This document shows, one piece after another, positions 15,755 through 24,065 of a DNA stretch of 64,000 bases. The DNA is from Desulfosporosinus lacus DSM 15449 (GTDB lineage: Bacteria > Bacillota > Desulfitobacteriia > Desulfitobacteriales > Desulfitobacteriaceae). The position numbers were made by a program, and so were the translations under genes. The stretch spans positions 372,001-436,000 of the forward strand of contig NZ_FQXJ01000003.1 of NCBI RefSeq assembly GCF_900129935.1, written 5' to 3'. Position 1 is the stretch's first letter; every line of letters begins with the position of its first letter. The notes beneath the pieces were generated by a model. It did not search any database. It was given only the letters and a program-made list of their open reading frames with translations, and was not told the DNA's origin.

Positions 15755-16858
15755 TCAGGAGCCGACCCCAATTTTAATAAGATTATTTTTTAGATGAACT
15801 ACGAAATCCTGAACATTAGTTACTAAAGTTGTAACCTCCAACGAACCACGGTCTCTAAGTTTATTTACTGCAAATTCGGCGATATCAATACAGTAAATAA
15901 ATACCGGCCGGATCTCTCCGTTTCTTTGTGTGTAGGCAGGAGTCATATTTCCCGCTGCGATGGTATGAAGCTGAGTGGCTAAACAAATAAGTGTAGTAGC
16001 TTTACGGGTGTGCTTTCGCATCTCATCTTGGGCTTGATATACATCTGCGATAACGGGTGGGAGCGGACCATCGTCACGTATTGAGCCAGCAAGGACCAAG
16101 GGCACCTTATTTGTAATGGCAGAATAGACAACCCCGTCTTTAATGCCTTCCTTTTCTATGAGTGCTTTAATTGAACCAGCTTCTCGCGTTTTATTGATTA
16201 AGTCTAAATGGTGGTAATGAGCATTTGGGGGAGATTGTTGGTCATAGGTATTTTGACCTAAAGCAGTTCCAAACAAAGCGGCTTCAAGGTCATGGGTTGC
16301 CATGGCATTTCCGGCAAGGACAGCATGAGCAAAACCATTAGATATTAAGCTGGAAAGGGCTTGCCTTGAATCGTAGTCAAAGACAACCGCTGGACCTAGG
16401 ACCCAGACAATATAGCCATTATCCTTCTCATAATTTAAGAGGTCATAGAGTTCGTTGTAATCCTTGGAATAAGCCGTTTCTCTAGAACGACCAGAACGAA
16501 AAGCAAATAACTCCGAATCGGTGTCATTCGAGCTGAAACCCTTAGCATAAACAAAGATTCCCTCACGGCCACCTTCAGTTCGACCGACGATTACTTTATC
16601 TCCAATTTTCAGATTTCTAAATTCAACAACTTGAATGGTTCCATCTGATCCTAAGACTGGGACGCCATCCATTCGACTTTCCGTGGCTAAAATCCACTTG
16701 CCTTTAATTTTAAAATACTCTGGATATATTGAGAGGCCATGATAGTGCTCTGGTGCCACCCCATCGATTTTAACCTCAACAATCTGGGCGTCTGGTGCAG
16801 ATAGAAAAGGTTCTTGATCAAAATTTGGTTGCTTATATTTTGGTATTTGAAACTTCAT
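15755..16858 (-). CDS. TIGR00300/LOR-SDH family protein, ornithine cyclodeaminase-like (archaeal type)
   Basis: 367 residues on the reverse strand with AAGGAGGGTGAC before the start. The pattern VAPEHYHGLSIYPEYFKIKGKWI, MDGVPVLG, the nucleotide-binding-like WVLGPAVVFDYDS, FAHAVLAGNAMATHDLEAALFGTALG and the later MRKHTRKATTLICLATQLHTIAAGNMTP are those of the TIGR00300 group, which includes the archaeal-type ornithine cyclodeaminase and the C-terminal half of cyanobacterial AgrE/ArgZ. The N-terminal LOR/SDH module (about 90 residues) found in most members is missing. A role in ornithine-to-proline conversion is likely but not proved. It stands alone. Confidence 0.7.
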   Translation of the reverse strand: MKFQIPKYKQPNFDQEPFLSAPDAQIVEVKIDGVAPEHYHGLSIYPEYFKIKGKWILATESRMDGVPVLGSDGTIQVVEFRNLKIGDKVIVGRTEGGREGIFVYAKGFSSNDTDSELFAFRSGRSRETAYSKDYNELYDLLNYEKDNGYIVWVLGPAVVFDYDSRQALSSLISNGFAHAVLAGNAMATHDLEAALFGTALGQNTYDQQSPPNAHYHHLDLINKTREAGSIKALIEKEGIKDGVVYSAITNKVPLVLAGSIRDDGPLPPVIADVYQAQDEMRKHTRKATTLICLATQLHTIAAGNMTPAYTQRNGEIRPVFIYCIDIAEFAVNKLRDRGSLEVTTLVTNVQDFVVHLKNNLIKIGVGS

Positions 16859-17060
16859 TTGTCACCCTCCTTACATAGCTCGATTTATTTTGCCCGAATA
16901 TGAAAAATAAAGTAAAAAATGTAAGAATATTTTGCCTGATAGATTTGAAAACTTGACAGGCCTGAGCTCTAAGTAGTGCCGAAAATGGCAAAGGGCCCGC
17001 CTTCGATTGCCTCAAGAGAATATGCCCAGGTTAAAGGCAATGTCATTAAGTTAAGGCCTG

Positions 17061-17098
17061 AAAAACACAACCATCCAGATTAAGATGGTTGTGTTTTT
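17061..17098. terminator. Hairpin at left IS end
   Basis: AAAAACACAACCATC and GATGGTTGTGTTTTT form a perfect 15-bp stem with an 8-base loop, five bases inside the left terminal repeat. It should stop transcription entering from the flank and so keep the transposase from being expressed by outside promoters. Confidence 0.8.
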
Positions 17099-17215
17099 CT
17101 TATACATACAGGTGGGCATATAAAATTTATCAATTGTAAAAAAACACTTGACAAATTAATGAAAATCGAAGGCTTCGCCTTGAAAATGAGGACATTTTTA
17201 AGGAGGCCTTCTAAA

Positions 17216-18520
17216 ATGAAAAAGAAAGCATATCCAGAGCAGGTACGAACTGCGCTGCACCAAGCGATACGCTCAATCACAGCAGATTTACCAGCTTGTG
17301 TGAAACGACCAGGGCAAGATTTTTCACGCGAACGCAAATTATCACTGCATACCATGCTGCTTATGCTAGTAGGCATGGGAGGCAACAGCCTTTCAAAAGA
17401 ATTATATGATTGGCTGGGCTATTCGTCAGAGACTGCAACTGCCTCAGCATTTGTCCAACAGAGAGACAAAATTCGTCCAGAAGCACTGAAACTACTATTT
17501 CACGAATTTACAAGGTTAGCAGTATCGGAGAATTCATTACAAGACTACAGGCTGCTCGCTGTTGACGGTTCGGATTTGAGACTTCCGTCAAATTCAAATG
17601 ATGGATTCTCCTCCATCAGGAACAGCGAAGATAGCAAAAGTTACAATCTTGTGCATTTGGATGCTATGTATGACCTGATGGGCAAGGTTTATGTCGATGC
17701 ATCCGTGCAACCCAAGAAAGGCATGAATGAGCATAAAGCCTTAGTATCCATGGTAGACCAGTCTGAAATCAGTGGAAATGTAATTGCAATCATGGATCGT
17801 GGATATGAGTCATTCAACAATATCGCTCATTTTCAGGAGAAATCATGGTACTATATCATCCGAGCGAAAGAATCCTATGGGATTATATCAAGGCTTTCTC
17901 TACCAAATTGCCCGGAATACGATGAAGAAATCACGTTAACCCTCACCCGGCGCCAAACCAAAGAAACGTTATCGCTTCTAAAAGCATACCCCCATCGGTA
18001 TCGATGGATACAGCCACATACGACATTTGACTTCATTAAACCGAAAGATTCCAAGTTATATGATTTACATTTTCGTGCCGTTCGCGTCGCTATTGCTGAT
18101 GGTGTGTATGAAACGGTTTATACAAATCTCAATGCCGAAGATTTTCCGCCGGAGAAAATAAAACAGCTCTATAATCTGCGCTGGGGAATTGAGACATCTT
18201 TTAAGGAACTTAAATATGCTGTGGGTTTGGCAAGTCTGCACAGCAAAAAGAAGGATTTTATATTGCAAGAGATTTTTGCCAGACTAATTCTATACAATTA
18301 CTCTTCCATTATCATGCACCACATCAGTATTCCTAAAGATTTGCGAGTAAATTTTCCAGTGGCTTTAAATATATGCCGTCAATTTTTGAGAGAGTTAATT
18401 CCAGCGGTCCAAGTTCTTAAACTGATAGGTAAGCACCTTTCCCCAATACGCCCTGGCCGACAATTTCCTAGATATCAAAATTCGATTTCAGCAGTCGGGT
18501 TCCAGTACAGAATTATTTGA
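17216..18520 (+). CDS. IS4-family transposase
   Basis: 434 residues from ATG 17216 (AAGGAGG seven to ten bases upstream); an in-frame start at 17159 has no ribosome site. The RNase-H-like catalytic residues can be placed at AVDGSDLR (first Asp), AIMDRGYES (second Asp) and the family motif YNLRWGIETSFKELK, the Y-(2)-R-(3)-E-(6)-K pattern that holds the catalytic Glu. The gene is complete, without frameshift, and fills the element. It cuts and joins the element ends. Confidence 0.95.
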   Translation: MKKKAYPEQVRTALHQAIRSITADLPACVKRPGQDFSRERKLSLHTMLLMLVGMGGNSLSKELYDWLGYSSETATASAFVQQRDKIRPEALKLLFHEFTRLAVSENSLQDYRLLAVDGSDLRLPSNSNDGFSSIRNSEDSKSYNLVHLDAMYDLMGKVYVDASVQPKKGMNEHKALVSMVDQSEISGNVIAIMDRGYESFNNIAHFQEKSWYYIIRAKESYGIISRLSLPNCPEYDEEITLTLTRRQTKETLSLLKAYPHRYRWIQPHTTFDFIKPKDSKLYDLHFRAVRVAIADGVYETVYTNLNAEDFPPEKIKQLYNLRWGIETSFKELKYAVGLASLHSKKKDFILQEIFARLILYNYSSIIMHHISIPKDLRVNFPVALNICRQFLRELIPAVQVLKLIGKHLSPIRPGRQFPRYQNSISAVGFQYRII

Positions 18521-18629
18521 GATTTAACATGTGTGATAGGACTTTTACAGATGCTTTTCGGGCATCTGCATTTGTGTTGCTCAAAATTCAAAAACACCCG
18601 TGTTTTCTATGTTATTCCGTGTATGCGAC

Positions 18630-18664
18630 AACCCCAGCGGTATCACTTTTCTACCGCTGGGGTT
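18630..18664. terminator. Hairpin at right IS end
   Basis: ACCCCAGCGGTA and TACCGCTGGGGT pair perfectly around a nine-base loop and are followed by TT, ten bases inside the right terminal repeat. It mirrors the hairpin at the left end. Confidence 0.75.
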
Positions 18665-18861
18665 TCTCATGAGCTTAACTTAATGACATTGAGGTTAAAG
18701 GCCGCATATTCACACTGTCTCACCGCTTGTAAATAACTTGAAAAAGTGGGACATTTTTAGAATGAGATTCTACACCTTTCATTCCGATATAGAAGTAGTG
18801 GAGTTTTTCACTCGTAAGATATCCGCCAAAAAGTAAGTTTAACAATTAAAGGAGGAAAAGA

Positions 18862-19560
18862 ATGAAAAAGAAAATTGTCCTTGTATTCTTTTTAATTTGT
18901 CTCATGCTTTCTTTGCCTGCTACTGCTAAGGCATCACTTGGGGATGTTTTACTTAAGGTAGGTTCTAGAGGCCCGGATGTTGTGGAATTACAAACAAAAC
19001 TTAATTATGTTGGCTTCAATGTTGGTAAGGCAGATGGTATCTTTGGAAATATGACCAAAGAGGGCGTCATGAATTTTCAAAGAGCAAACAGCCTAGCGGT
19101 CGATGGAAAAGTTGGTCCCATGACAGTAAAGTCACTAAATAAAGTCTACTTACAAAAACAGCCCCAAACTCTGCCCCAAGCTCAAACTCAGAACAACGTT
19201 AATAGTATTCTGAGTACTGCAAAACAATATATAGGGGTTAGGTATCAATGGGGGGGCACCTCACCTTCAACAGGTTTTGACTGCTCGGGATTTGTTTACT
19301 ATGTATTTAAGCAAAATGGCATTACCTTGCCGCGGGTTTCACGTGATCAATATACAGTAGGAACTAAGGTATCCTTCGAAAATCTTCAACCAGGTGATTT
19401 GGTTTTTTTCTCGTTTTCCGGAAATGGCGTTGTAGATCACGATGGAATTTATCTAGGGGGAGGACAATTTATTAATTCTTCTTCTTCTAAAGGAGTAACA
19501 ATCTATACAATCGGACCGTACTGGAAATCCGTTTATGTAGGAGCCAGACGAGTAATTTGA
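18862..19560 (+). CDS. Secreted NlpC/P60 endopeptidase with peptidoglycan-binding domain
   Basis: 232 residues. A signal peptide (KKKIVLVFFLICLMLSLPATAKA) is followed by a PG_binding_1 domain (about 30-92; VGSRGPDVVELQTKLN ... DGIFGNMTKEGVMNFQ) and an NlpC/P60 domain (about 115-232). The catalytic Cys lies in FDCSGF and the His in DHDGIYLGGGQF; the third position, often His, is Asn in FINSS. It cuts the stem peptide of cell wall. AAAGGAGGAAAAG precedes ATG. The gene follows the IS insertion site; a promoter interrupted by the IS cannot be excluded. Confidence 0.92.
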   Translation: MKKKIVLVFFLICLMLSLPATAKASLGDVLLKVGSRGPDVVELQTKLNYVGFNVGKADGIFGNMTKEGVMNFQRANSLAVDGKVGPMTVKSLNKVYLQKQPQTLPQAQTQNNVNSILSTAKQYIGVRYQWGGTSPSTGFDCSGFVYYVFKQNGITLPRVSRDQYTVGTKVSFENLQPGDLVFFSFSGNGVVDHDGIYLGGGQFINSSSSKGVTIYTIGPYWKSVYVGARRVI

Positions 19561-19743
19561 TCTCTGAAGTTTGTTGTATCTTTAATAACTCTGCAGGGAT
19601 GCAATCCATTTTTTGCATGTAATTAACTAAAGAAGTTAAAGTTTTGGGGTGTCGAAAGGCACCTCTTCTTTGATGTTCTTAATTCACTCCCCAATGGGAG
19701 CGGTTCATTAACGTGGAATTATATTAGAAGCTCTTGAGAGTCG

Positions 19744-20223
19744 TCAAAGCGCTGCCGAAATCATTCCTAACTGAGCCTTGGTTATAGAAATTAAATCGTT
19801 GGGACTGAGAAAGAGTTGAAGTCCGCGTAAACCAGCACTTACAGAGATTTTCTCTTGTTTAGTTACGGTTAAGTCAATGAAGACGGGATAGTTTTTTTTC
19901 ATTCCGATGGGAGAAACACCGCCTCGTATATAACCAGTCAGAGGTTGAACTTCCTTTAATGAGACAATCTCAACCTTTTTATTCCCGCTAAGGGTTGCTA
20001 ATCCTTTGAGATGAAGTTCGTGATTTCCTTGGATACAAGCCACAATGATACCTGTTTTATCGCCGCGGGCGACTAAAGTCTTGTATACTTGTTCAATACT
20101 TAAACCAACCTTTTGAGCAACGGTTACCGCAGATAAATCAGATTCATCGACAACGTATTCCTTTAATTCATAAGGGATTTTCCCCTTATCCAATATGCGA
20201 GCTGCGTTTGTTTTATGAGACAT
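19744..20223 (-). CDS. ybaK: YbaK-type aminoacyl-tRNA deacylase
   Basis: 159 residues matching YbaK/EbsC proteins, which free tRNA-Pro mischarged with Cys. Recognisable are KTNAARILDKGKIPYELKEY at the start, VYKTLVARGDKTGIIVACI, HELHLKGLATLSGNKKVEI and the conserved GYIRGGVSPIGMKK loop near the active Lys. It is a single gene on the reverse strand with GGAGCAG before ATG. Confidence 0.9.
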   Translation of the reverse strand: MSHKTNAARILDKGKIPYELKEYVVDESDLSAVTVAQKVGLSIEQVYKTLVARGDKTGIIVACIQGNHELHLKGLATLSGNKKVEIVSLKEVQPLTGYIRGGVSPIGMKKNYPVFIDLTVTKQEKISVSAGLRGLQLFLSPNDLISITKAQLGMISAAL

Positions 20224-20409
20224 GTTTTCTGCTCCTTATGATGTAATTAAAAGGTGTTTTTTTAAAATCAATTCGATGTAGGGACTAATTCTCCTTTTCT
20301 TTTATGAAGGATGTCCCTATAATAGAAGTTATAATCTTGAGAGCTTGCAAGTTAGTACAATTATTGTTTCTTTTGCAAGTCTAAAGGTTGAGAGGAGGTT
20401 ATAAGAACT

Positions 20410-21549
20410 TTGAAAAAATTAAAGGTTCTCGTATTTTCTGCGTCGTTCGGAAACGGGCATCTGCGGGCAGCTGAAGCAGTTATCGAAGGAATACGAATTC
20501 AGGAACCTTCTGCAATAATTATGCATCTCGATTTTGGAGATTTTTTGAGTAAACCGATTAATACGCTGATCAAAAATATCTATGGTGAAATTATAAACCA
20601 TATTCCAAAACTTTGGGGACGTTTTTATTATAAAACATCTATGGTTCAGCCCCGTTCGCTAAGCCAACGTTTTTTAAGTAAATTGGGAAGAAAAGAATTT
20701 CTTAGATATATTAATGTGTTCAAACCGGATTTTATCATATGCACGTATCCTACTGTTTCTTCAGTTTTGGCCCAACTAAGATACGAAAAGGTCCTAAAGG
20801 TTCCGGTGGTTACGATAATCACAGACTATACGGTTCACAGTCATTGGGTTCATCCAAGTGTCGATAGATATATAGTTGCTTGCACAGAGGTGAAAGGTAG
20901 TTTAATAGCGTGGGGGATTGAAGGATCTCGTATTCATGTGACGGGTATACCTGTAAGCCCAAAATTTGAAGATCAAACAGATCGTAAGTACATACTTTCC
21001 AAGTTAGGCCTAAAGTCAAATCTTCCTACCTTTTTAGTGATGGGAGGATCATATGGAGTTTTGAAAAGTGCAAATAGAATCTGCAAAAAGCTTGCAAATT
21101 CTAAGGTTCCAGTCCAAGCTATTATCGTTTGCGGGAAAAATGAAAAGCTGTATCAATCCTTAAAAGAACTGATCATTCAGGCCCGTAACCCTATAGTAAG
21201 GTTAGAATATGTTCATAATGTGGAAGAATTGATGTCAATTTCTGATCTGATTATTACAAAAGCAGGCGGTTTAACGGTTTCTGAGGCGCTTACTAAGCAC
21301 TTGCCACTTGTTATCTATAAGCCGATACCCGGCCAAGAAGAAGAAAATGCACATTATGTACAAAAAATAGGTGCGGGAATAGTCGCTCATACCGAAGCGG
21401 AATTGGGACAGCTTATAAACCATTTTCTAATGAATCCAGGGGAAGTTGAGAAAATGCGGGAAAAGGCAGCGGTTGCCTTACCAGGTCATTCCACTGAACG
21501 TGCTGTGGAAGAGATGCTTCAATTAGTTAATAAAAGAATGCTTGCCTAG
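20410..21549 (+). CDS. UgtP/MGDG-synthase-like glycosyltransferase
   Basis: 379 residues starting at TTG 20410 after GAGAGGAGG. N-terminal FSASFGNGHLRAAEAV and the acceptor-side segment are typical of the MurG/MGDG-synthase fold (GT28); the C-terminal nucleotide-sugar site has FLVMGGSYGVLKS and ITKAGGLTVSEAL ... YKPIPGQEEENAHYV. Members use UDP-sugars to glycosylate diacylglycerol and make membrane glycolipids or the lipoteichoic acid anchor. It stands alone. Confidence 0.85.
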   Translation: MKKLKVLVFSASFGNGHLRAAEAVIEGIRIQEPSAIIMHLDFGDFLSKPINTLIKNIYGEIINHIPKLWGRFYYKTSMVQPRSLSQRFLSKLGRKEFLRYINVFKPDFIICTYPTVSSVLAQLRYEKVLKVPVVTIITDYTVHSHWVHPSVDRYIVACTEVKGSLIAWGIEGSRIHVTGIPVSPKFEDQTDRKYILSKLGLKSNLPTFLVMGGSYGVLKSANRICKKLANSKVPVQAIIVCGKNEKLYQSLKELIIQARNPIVRLEYVHNVEELMSISDLIITKAGGLTVSEALTKHLPLVIYKPIPGQEEENAHYVQKIGAGIVAHTEAELGQLINHFLMNPGEVEKMREKAAVALPGHSTERAVEEMLQLVNKRMLA

Positions 21550-21602
21550 CCACCAAGCACACAGGCCCAGGCAGTTGCTTGAAATACTGACACTATCATA
21601 TA

Positions 21603-21740
21603 GCGAGAAGAGACCGCTGGCCAAGGAAGGCCGAGTGTCCCTGTAGCCCACGAAAACACTGTTTTCGCACGGATTACTCTTCTTGCAGACACTGTCTTCG
21701 CACGGATTAGCCTTCTTGCAGGATGGCGGGAAGGGACCGT
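21603..21740. repeat. Dispersed intergenic repeat, copy A
   Basis: Contains GGCCAAGGAAGGCCGAGTGT, CCCTGTAG and, at the other end, GATGGCGGGAAGGGACCG, the landmarks shared with copies near 33.1, 33.4, 36.4 and 38.2 kb. Internally CACTGTTTTCGCACGGATTA and a near copy about 36 bases on form a short direct duplication. Confidence 0.65.
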
Positions 21741-21753
21741 GCAAAATGGACTT

Positions 21754-21802
21754 AAAAAGTGGAAGCGAAAATTGAGCAATCAGTTTTCGCTTCCACTTTT
21801 TT
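21754..21802. terminator. Bidirectional terminator between convergent genes
   Basis: AAAAAGTGGAAGCGAAAA and its exact complement around a 12-base loop, with A and T runs outside, serve both the glycosyltransferase (+) and radical SAM (-) genes. Confidence 0.85.
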
Positions 21803-21810
21803 GCGTAATT

Positions 21811-22686
21811 CTAAAGCCCTCTCCAATACTCTGGGCGAAGCCGCTCCGTAGTTTGATTCTTTATGACGCTGTCAAGAGTCTGCAAAAGATCATTTCGGTC
21901 TTCAGGAAGTGTAGCACGCAGCGGCAGGTAGTTTGAGGCATGATTACTCCGAAAGACACAATGGGATACGTTAAGAGCTTCGAGCAGAGTTCGAAGCTCT
22001 GTTAAAGATTCGAAGGGGGTGAGTTGTTGAAAGGTGCCTTCTTTGATGGCTTTAGCCAGAGGTGCTTCGCGATCTAGCATTAAAGTTAAAGCTCCCAAAT
22101 ATTGGGGATCTATCTCGCTGATAACACGTGCTGTATCAACAGCATGCTCGTGTGAATGGGCTTTTCCACCCAAGCCAATAATAACCGTGCAAGATAGGGT
22201 TAAACCGCTCGCCTTAACCTGTTGTCCGGCTGAGATCATCTGATCTGCAGTGACACCCTTACAAACGGATTTCAAAATGCCTTCATTGCCACTTTCAACA
22301 CCTAAATAGACAATGTTAAGCCCATGAGCTTTTAAATCGGTTAATTCTTCGGGGCTCTTGGCGAGAATGTCTTTGGGACCTCCGTAAATTCCGACTCGCT
22401 GGAGATGTGGGAATTTTTTATAAAGTTGATCAAGAATCTCAATCAGCAATAATGTATCAACTGCGATCGCATCTCCATCTGCCAAGAAGATTCGTTCAGC
22501 GTCCGAATCTTGGGCATGTGCTATGGAAATAATATCGTTGATTTCTTCCCGAGATTTGATCCGAAAGGATTTATCCTTATACATGGTACAGAATGTACAG
22601 GCGTTATGCTGACATCCAACAGTGATCTGCAAGATGATGCTTTTGGCCTCACTCGGCGGACGGTAAATTTTCCCTTCGTAAAACAT
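21811..22686 (-). CDS. Elp3-like radical SAM protein
   Basis: 291 residues from the ATG at 22686 on the reverse strand (GGGAGATGG upstream); a longer frame to 22851 has no support. ITVGCQHNACTFCTMYK carries the CX4CX2C iron-sulphur site seen in Elp3/HemN-like radical SAM enzymes, followed by FLADGDA, GIYGGPKDI and YLGVESGNEGIL, the SAM-binding strands. There is no SPASM or B12 domain. Such proteins are common in anaerobes and unassigned. Confidence 0.88.
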   Translation of the reverse strand: MFYEGKIYRPPSEAKSIILQITVGCQHNACTFCTMYKDKSFRIKSREEINDIISIAHAQDSDAERIFLADGDAIAVDTLLLIEILDQLYKKFPHLQRVGIYGGPKDILAKSPEELTDLKAHGLNIVYLGVESGNEGILKSVCKGVTADQMISAGQQVKASGLTLSCTVIIGLGGKAHSHEHAVDTARVISEIDPQYLGALTLMLDREAPLAKAIKEGTFQQLTPFESLTELRTLLEALNVSHCVFRSNHASNYLPLRATLPEDRNDLLQTLDSVIKNQTTERLRPEYWRGL

Positions 22687-22827
22687 GTTACCATCTCCCA
22701 ACACTTTTTGTATTTGAATCTTTGTTCTACAAGGGTACGGTAAGTACCTGCATGAAATAGCAGATAAATTTAATGTTACAAATACAAATATAGTATTACA
22801 GTGATACTGAAAAGTGAAATTAAAGTA

Positions 22828-22856
22828 TTGACATATGATCAGATTGATCATATAAT
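22828..22856 (+). promoter_or_regulatory. Consensus sigma-A promoter with palindromic operator
   Basis: TTGACA (22828-22833), a 17-base spacer and TATAAT (22851-22856) form a perfect consensus promoter. The whole spacer is the palindrome TATGATCA-GAT-TGATCATA (with flanks, 22833-22853), so a dimeric repressor bound there would block RNA polymerase. The DUF1836 regulator encoded next is the obvious candidate. Confidence 0.85.
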
Positions 22857-22922
22857 AATGTCATAAAGAACAAGTTTCTTAATGGTTAAACAAATTAATA
22901 ATTAACATGAGTAGGTGAGATG

Positions 22923-23492
22923 ATGAATTTAAAGCATTTACAAGCAATTCGCAATGTGTTGAATGATTTGGAACCCAAGCAGAAAGCACTTCCTTATCTG
23001 GAATTAGATTCTATGATGCTTGCACAGGTTGTTGAAGTTGCTAAGAGGGTAAGTCAGAACGATATTAATCCTACACATGTGCAGAACTGGGTCAGACGAA
23101 AGTACCTTCCTAATCCCTTAAAAAGGAAATATAATCGGGAACAAGTTGCCAACGTTCTGCTTATGAATGATTTACGCGATATACTGTCATTAGAAGAGGT
23201 TTCTCATTTGTTAGGTTATGTTAATGAAAGCCTTTTAGATACGTCGGATGACCGAATTAATCCTACCAAGCTTTATCGATACTATAGTGAAATTTTTGAT
23301 TGTTCTCAGCTGGATTGGGAAAAATCATTGCATGGCTTAGAAAAAGAAGTCGAAGAAACACTTGCTGAAGAAGAGATGCCTGAGGAAGACCGGGAAAAGG
23401 TTGTTACCACGCTGGTTATTCTAAATTTATTGGCGAGAGCCAATTTATATAAACAAATTGCTAAGCGTTGGTTAAGCAGTTTAGAGACATAG
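22923..23492 (+). CDS. DUF1836 protein, probable MerR-like DNA-binding regulator
   Basis: 189 residues; two consecutive ATGs at 22920 and 22923 follow AGGTGAG and the second has the better spacing. The core LAQVVEVAKRVSQNDINPTHVQNWVRRKYLPNPLKRKYNREQVANVLLMNDLRDILSLEEVSHLLG has the MerR-type helix-turn-helix plus wing layout used by DUF1836 proteins. The C-terminal half is acidic and helical, likely for dimer formation. A consensus promoter overlaid by a palindrome 70 bases upstream suggests autoregulation. Confidence 0.8.
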   Translation: MNLKHLQAIRNVLNDLEPKQKALPYLELDSMMLAQVVEVAKRVSQNDINPTHVQNWVRRKYLPNPLKRKYNREQVANVLLMNDLRDILSLEEVSHLLGYVNESLLDTSDDRINPTKLYRYYSEIFDCSQLDWEKSLHGLEKEVEETLAEEEMPEEDREKVVTTLVILNLLARANLYKQIAKRWLSSLET

Positions 23493-23541
23493 AATTAAAA
23501 GTAAGAGAGTACGCTTAGCATAGAAAAAGGAGGAGAGGGCA

Positions 23542-24024
23542 GTGTCGCAGGGTATTATTATAACGCTGATTCTGATAGGAATTGCTCTGTTGGCTGTCGA
23601 GGTGTTCGTCATCCCCGGTTTTGGAGTTAGCGGAATTCTTGGAATGGCATCCTTAATTACGGGAATCTTTTTGGTAACAGATTCGCTGTTAGAAGGTTTA
23701 ATGTTCACAGTTGGAGCGCTAACTGTCTTGGGCATCATAATTTACCTAAGTTTTCGGTTACCCAGGACTAGGCGCTTATGGAAGAGATTCTCGTTAAGCA
23801 CACGCCAAACAGCTAAGGAGGGGTATGTTGCTCCAAAACCTCAGTATGAAATGTATCTGGGGCAAGTAGGAATATCTCTTACACAGTTACGCCCAGCTGG
23901 GACAGGTAGTTTTGATGGCGTAAAATTAGATGTGGTTACGGAAGGAGGGTTTATAGGACTCGGGACCGCAATTAAAATAATTGGAGTTGAGGGTACCCGA
24001 ATTATTGTCAGGGAAGAAAAATAA
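23542..24024 (+). CDS. NfeD-family membrane protein (short form)
   Basis: 160 residues from GTG 23542 (GGAGGAGAGG upstream). Three or four membrane segments in the first 75 residues (LILIGIALLAVEVFVIPGFG, the typical NfeD start) lead to a C-terminal OB-fold domain (about 100-158; GQVGISLTQLRPAGTGSFDGVKLDVVTEGGFI). It lacks the N-terminal ClpP-like protease found in long NfeD proteins. It is followed by floA, the standard pairing, and probably acts in membrane organisation. Confidence 0.9.
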   Translation: MSQGIIITLILIGIALLAVEVFVIPGFGVSGILGMASLITGIFLVTDSLLEGLMFTVGALTVLGIIIYLSFRLPRTRRLWKRFSLSTRQTAKEGYVAPKPQYEMYLGQVGISLTQLRPAGTGSFDGVKLDVVTEGGFIGLGTAIKIIGVEGTRIIVREEK

Positions 24025-24031
24025 ACATTAT

Positions 24032-24065
24032 AAGGAGGTGGAGCTCGGTTTCGACCGGGCAATGA
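24032..24065 (+). promoter_or_regulatory. floA ribosome site bridged by a UUCG hairpin
   Basis: AAGGAGG (24032-24038) is 27 bases from ATG 24066, too far for normal use. Between them GCTCGGT-TTCG-ACCGGGC (24043-24060) forms a 7-bp stem with a UUCG tetraloop. Folding it away leaves about nine bases, a normal spacing. The hairpin probably brings the ribosome site to the start and may tune expression. Confidence 0.6.

Larger units (their letters stand above)
17038..18691 (+). mobile_element. IS4-family insertion sequence, intact, 1654 bp
   Basis: The ends are 18-bp inverted repeats, CAATGTCATTAAGTTAAG at 17038-17055 and its complement at 18674-18691. Outside them the 10-bp direct repeat AGGTTAAAGG (17028-17037 and 18692-18701) is a target-site duplication of the size IS4-type elements make. 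Inside are one transposase gene and a hairpin close to each end. The perfect duplication suggests a recent insertion. Confidence 0.92.

Noticed and set aside
21523-21779. Overlapping reverse-strand frames with repeated (R/S)AKTVxARRVIRAKT blocks
   Set aside because: They are translations of the dispersed repeat copy A, including its small internal duplication, not a gene.
21811-22686. Radical SAM protein as maturase of the GG peptides
   Set aside because: It is about 10 kb away on the other strand, has the Elp3-type CX4CX2C site and no SPASM or peptide-recognition domain.
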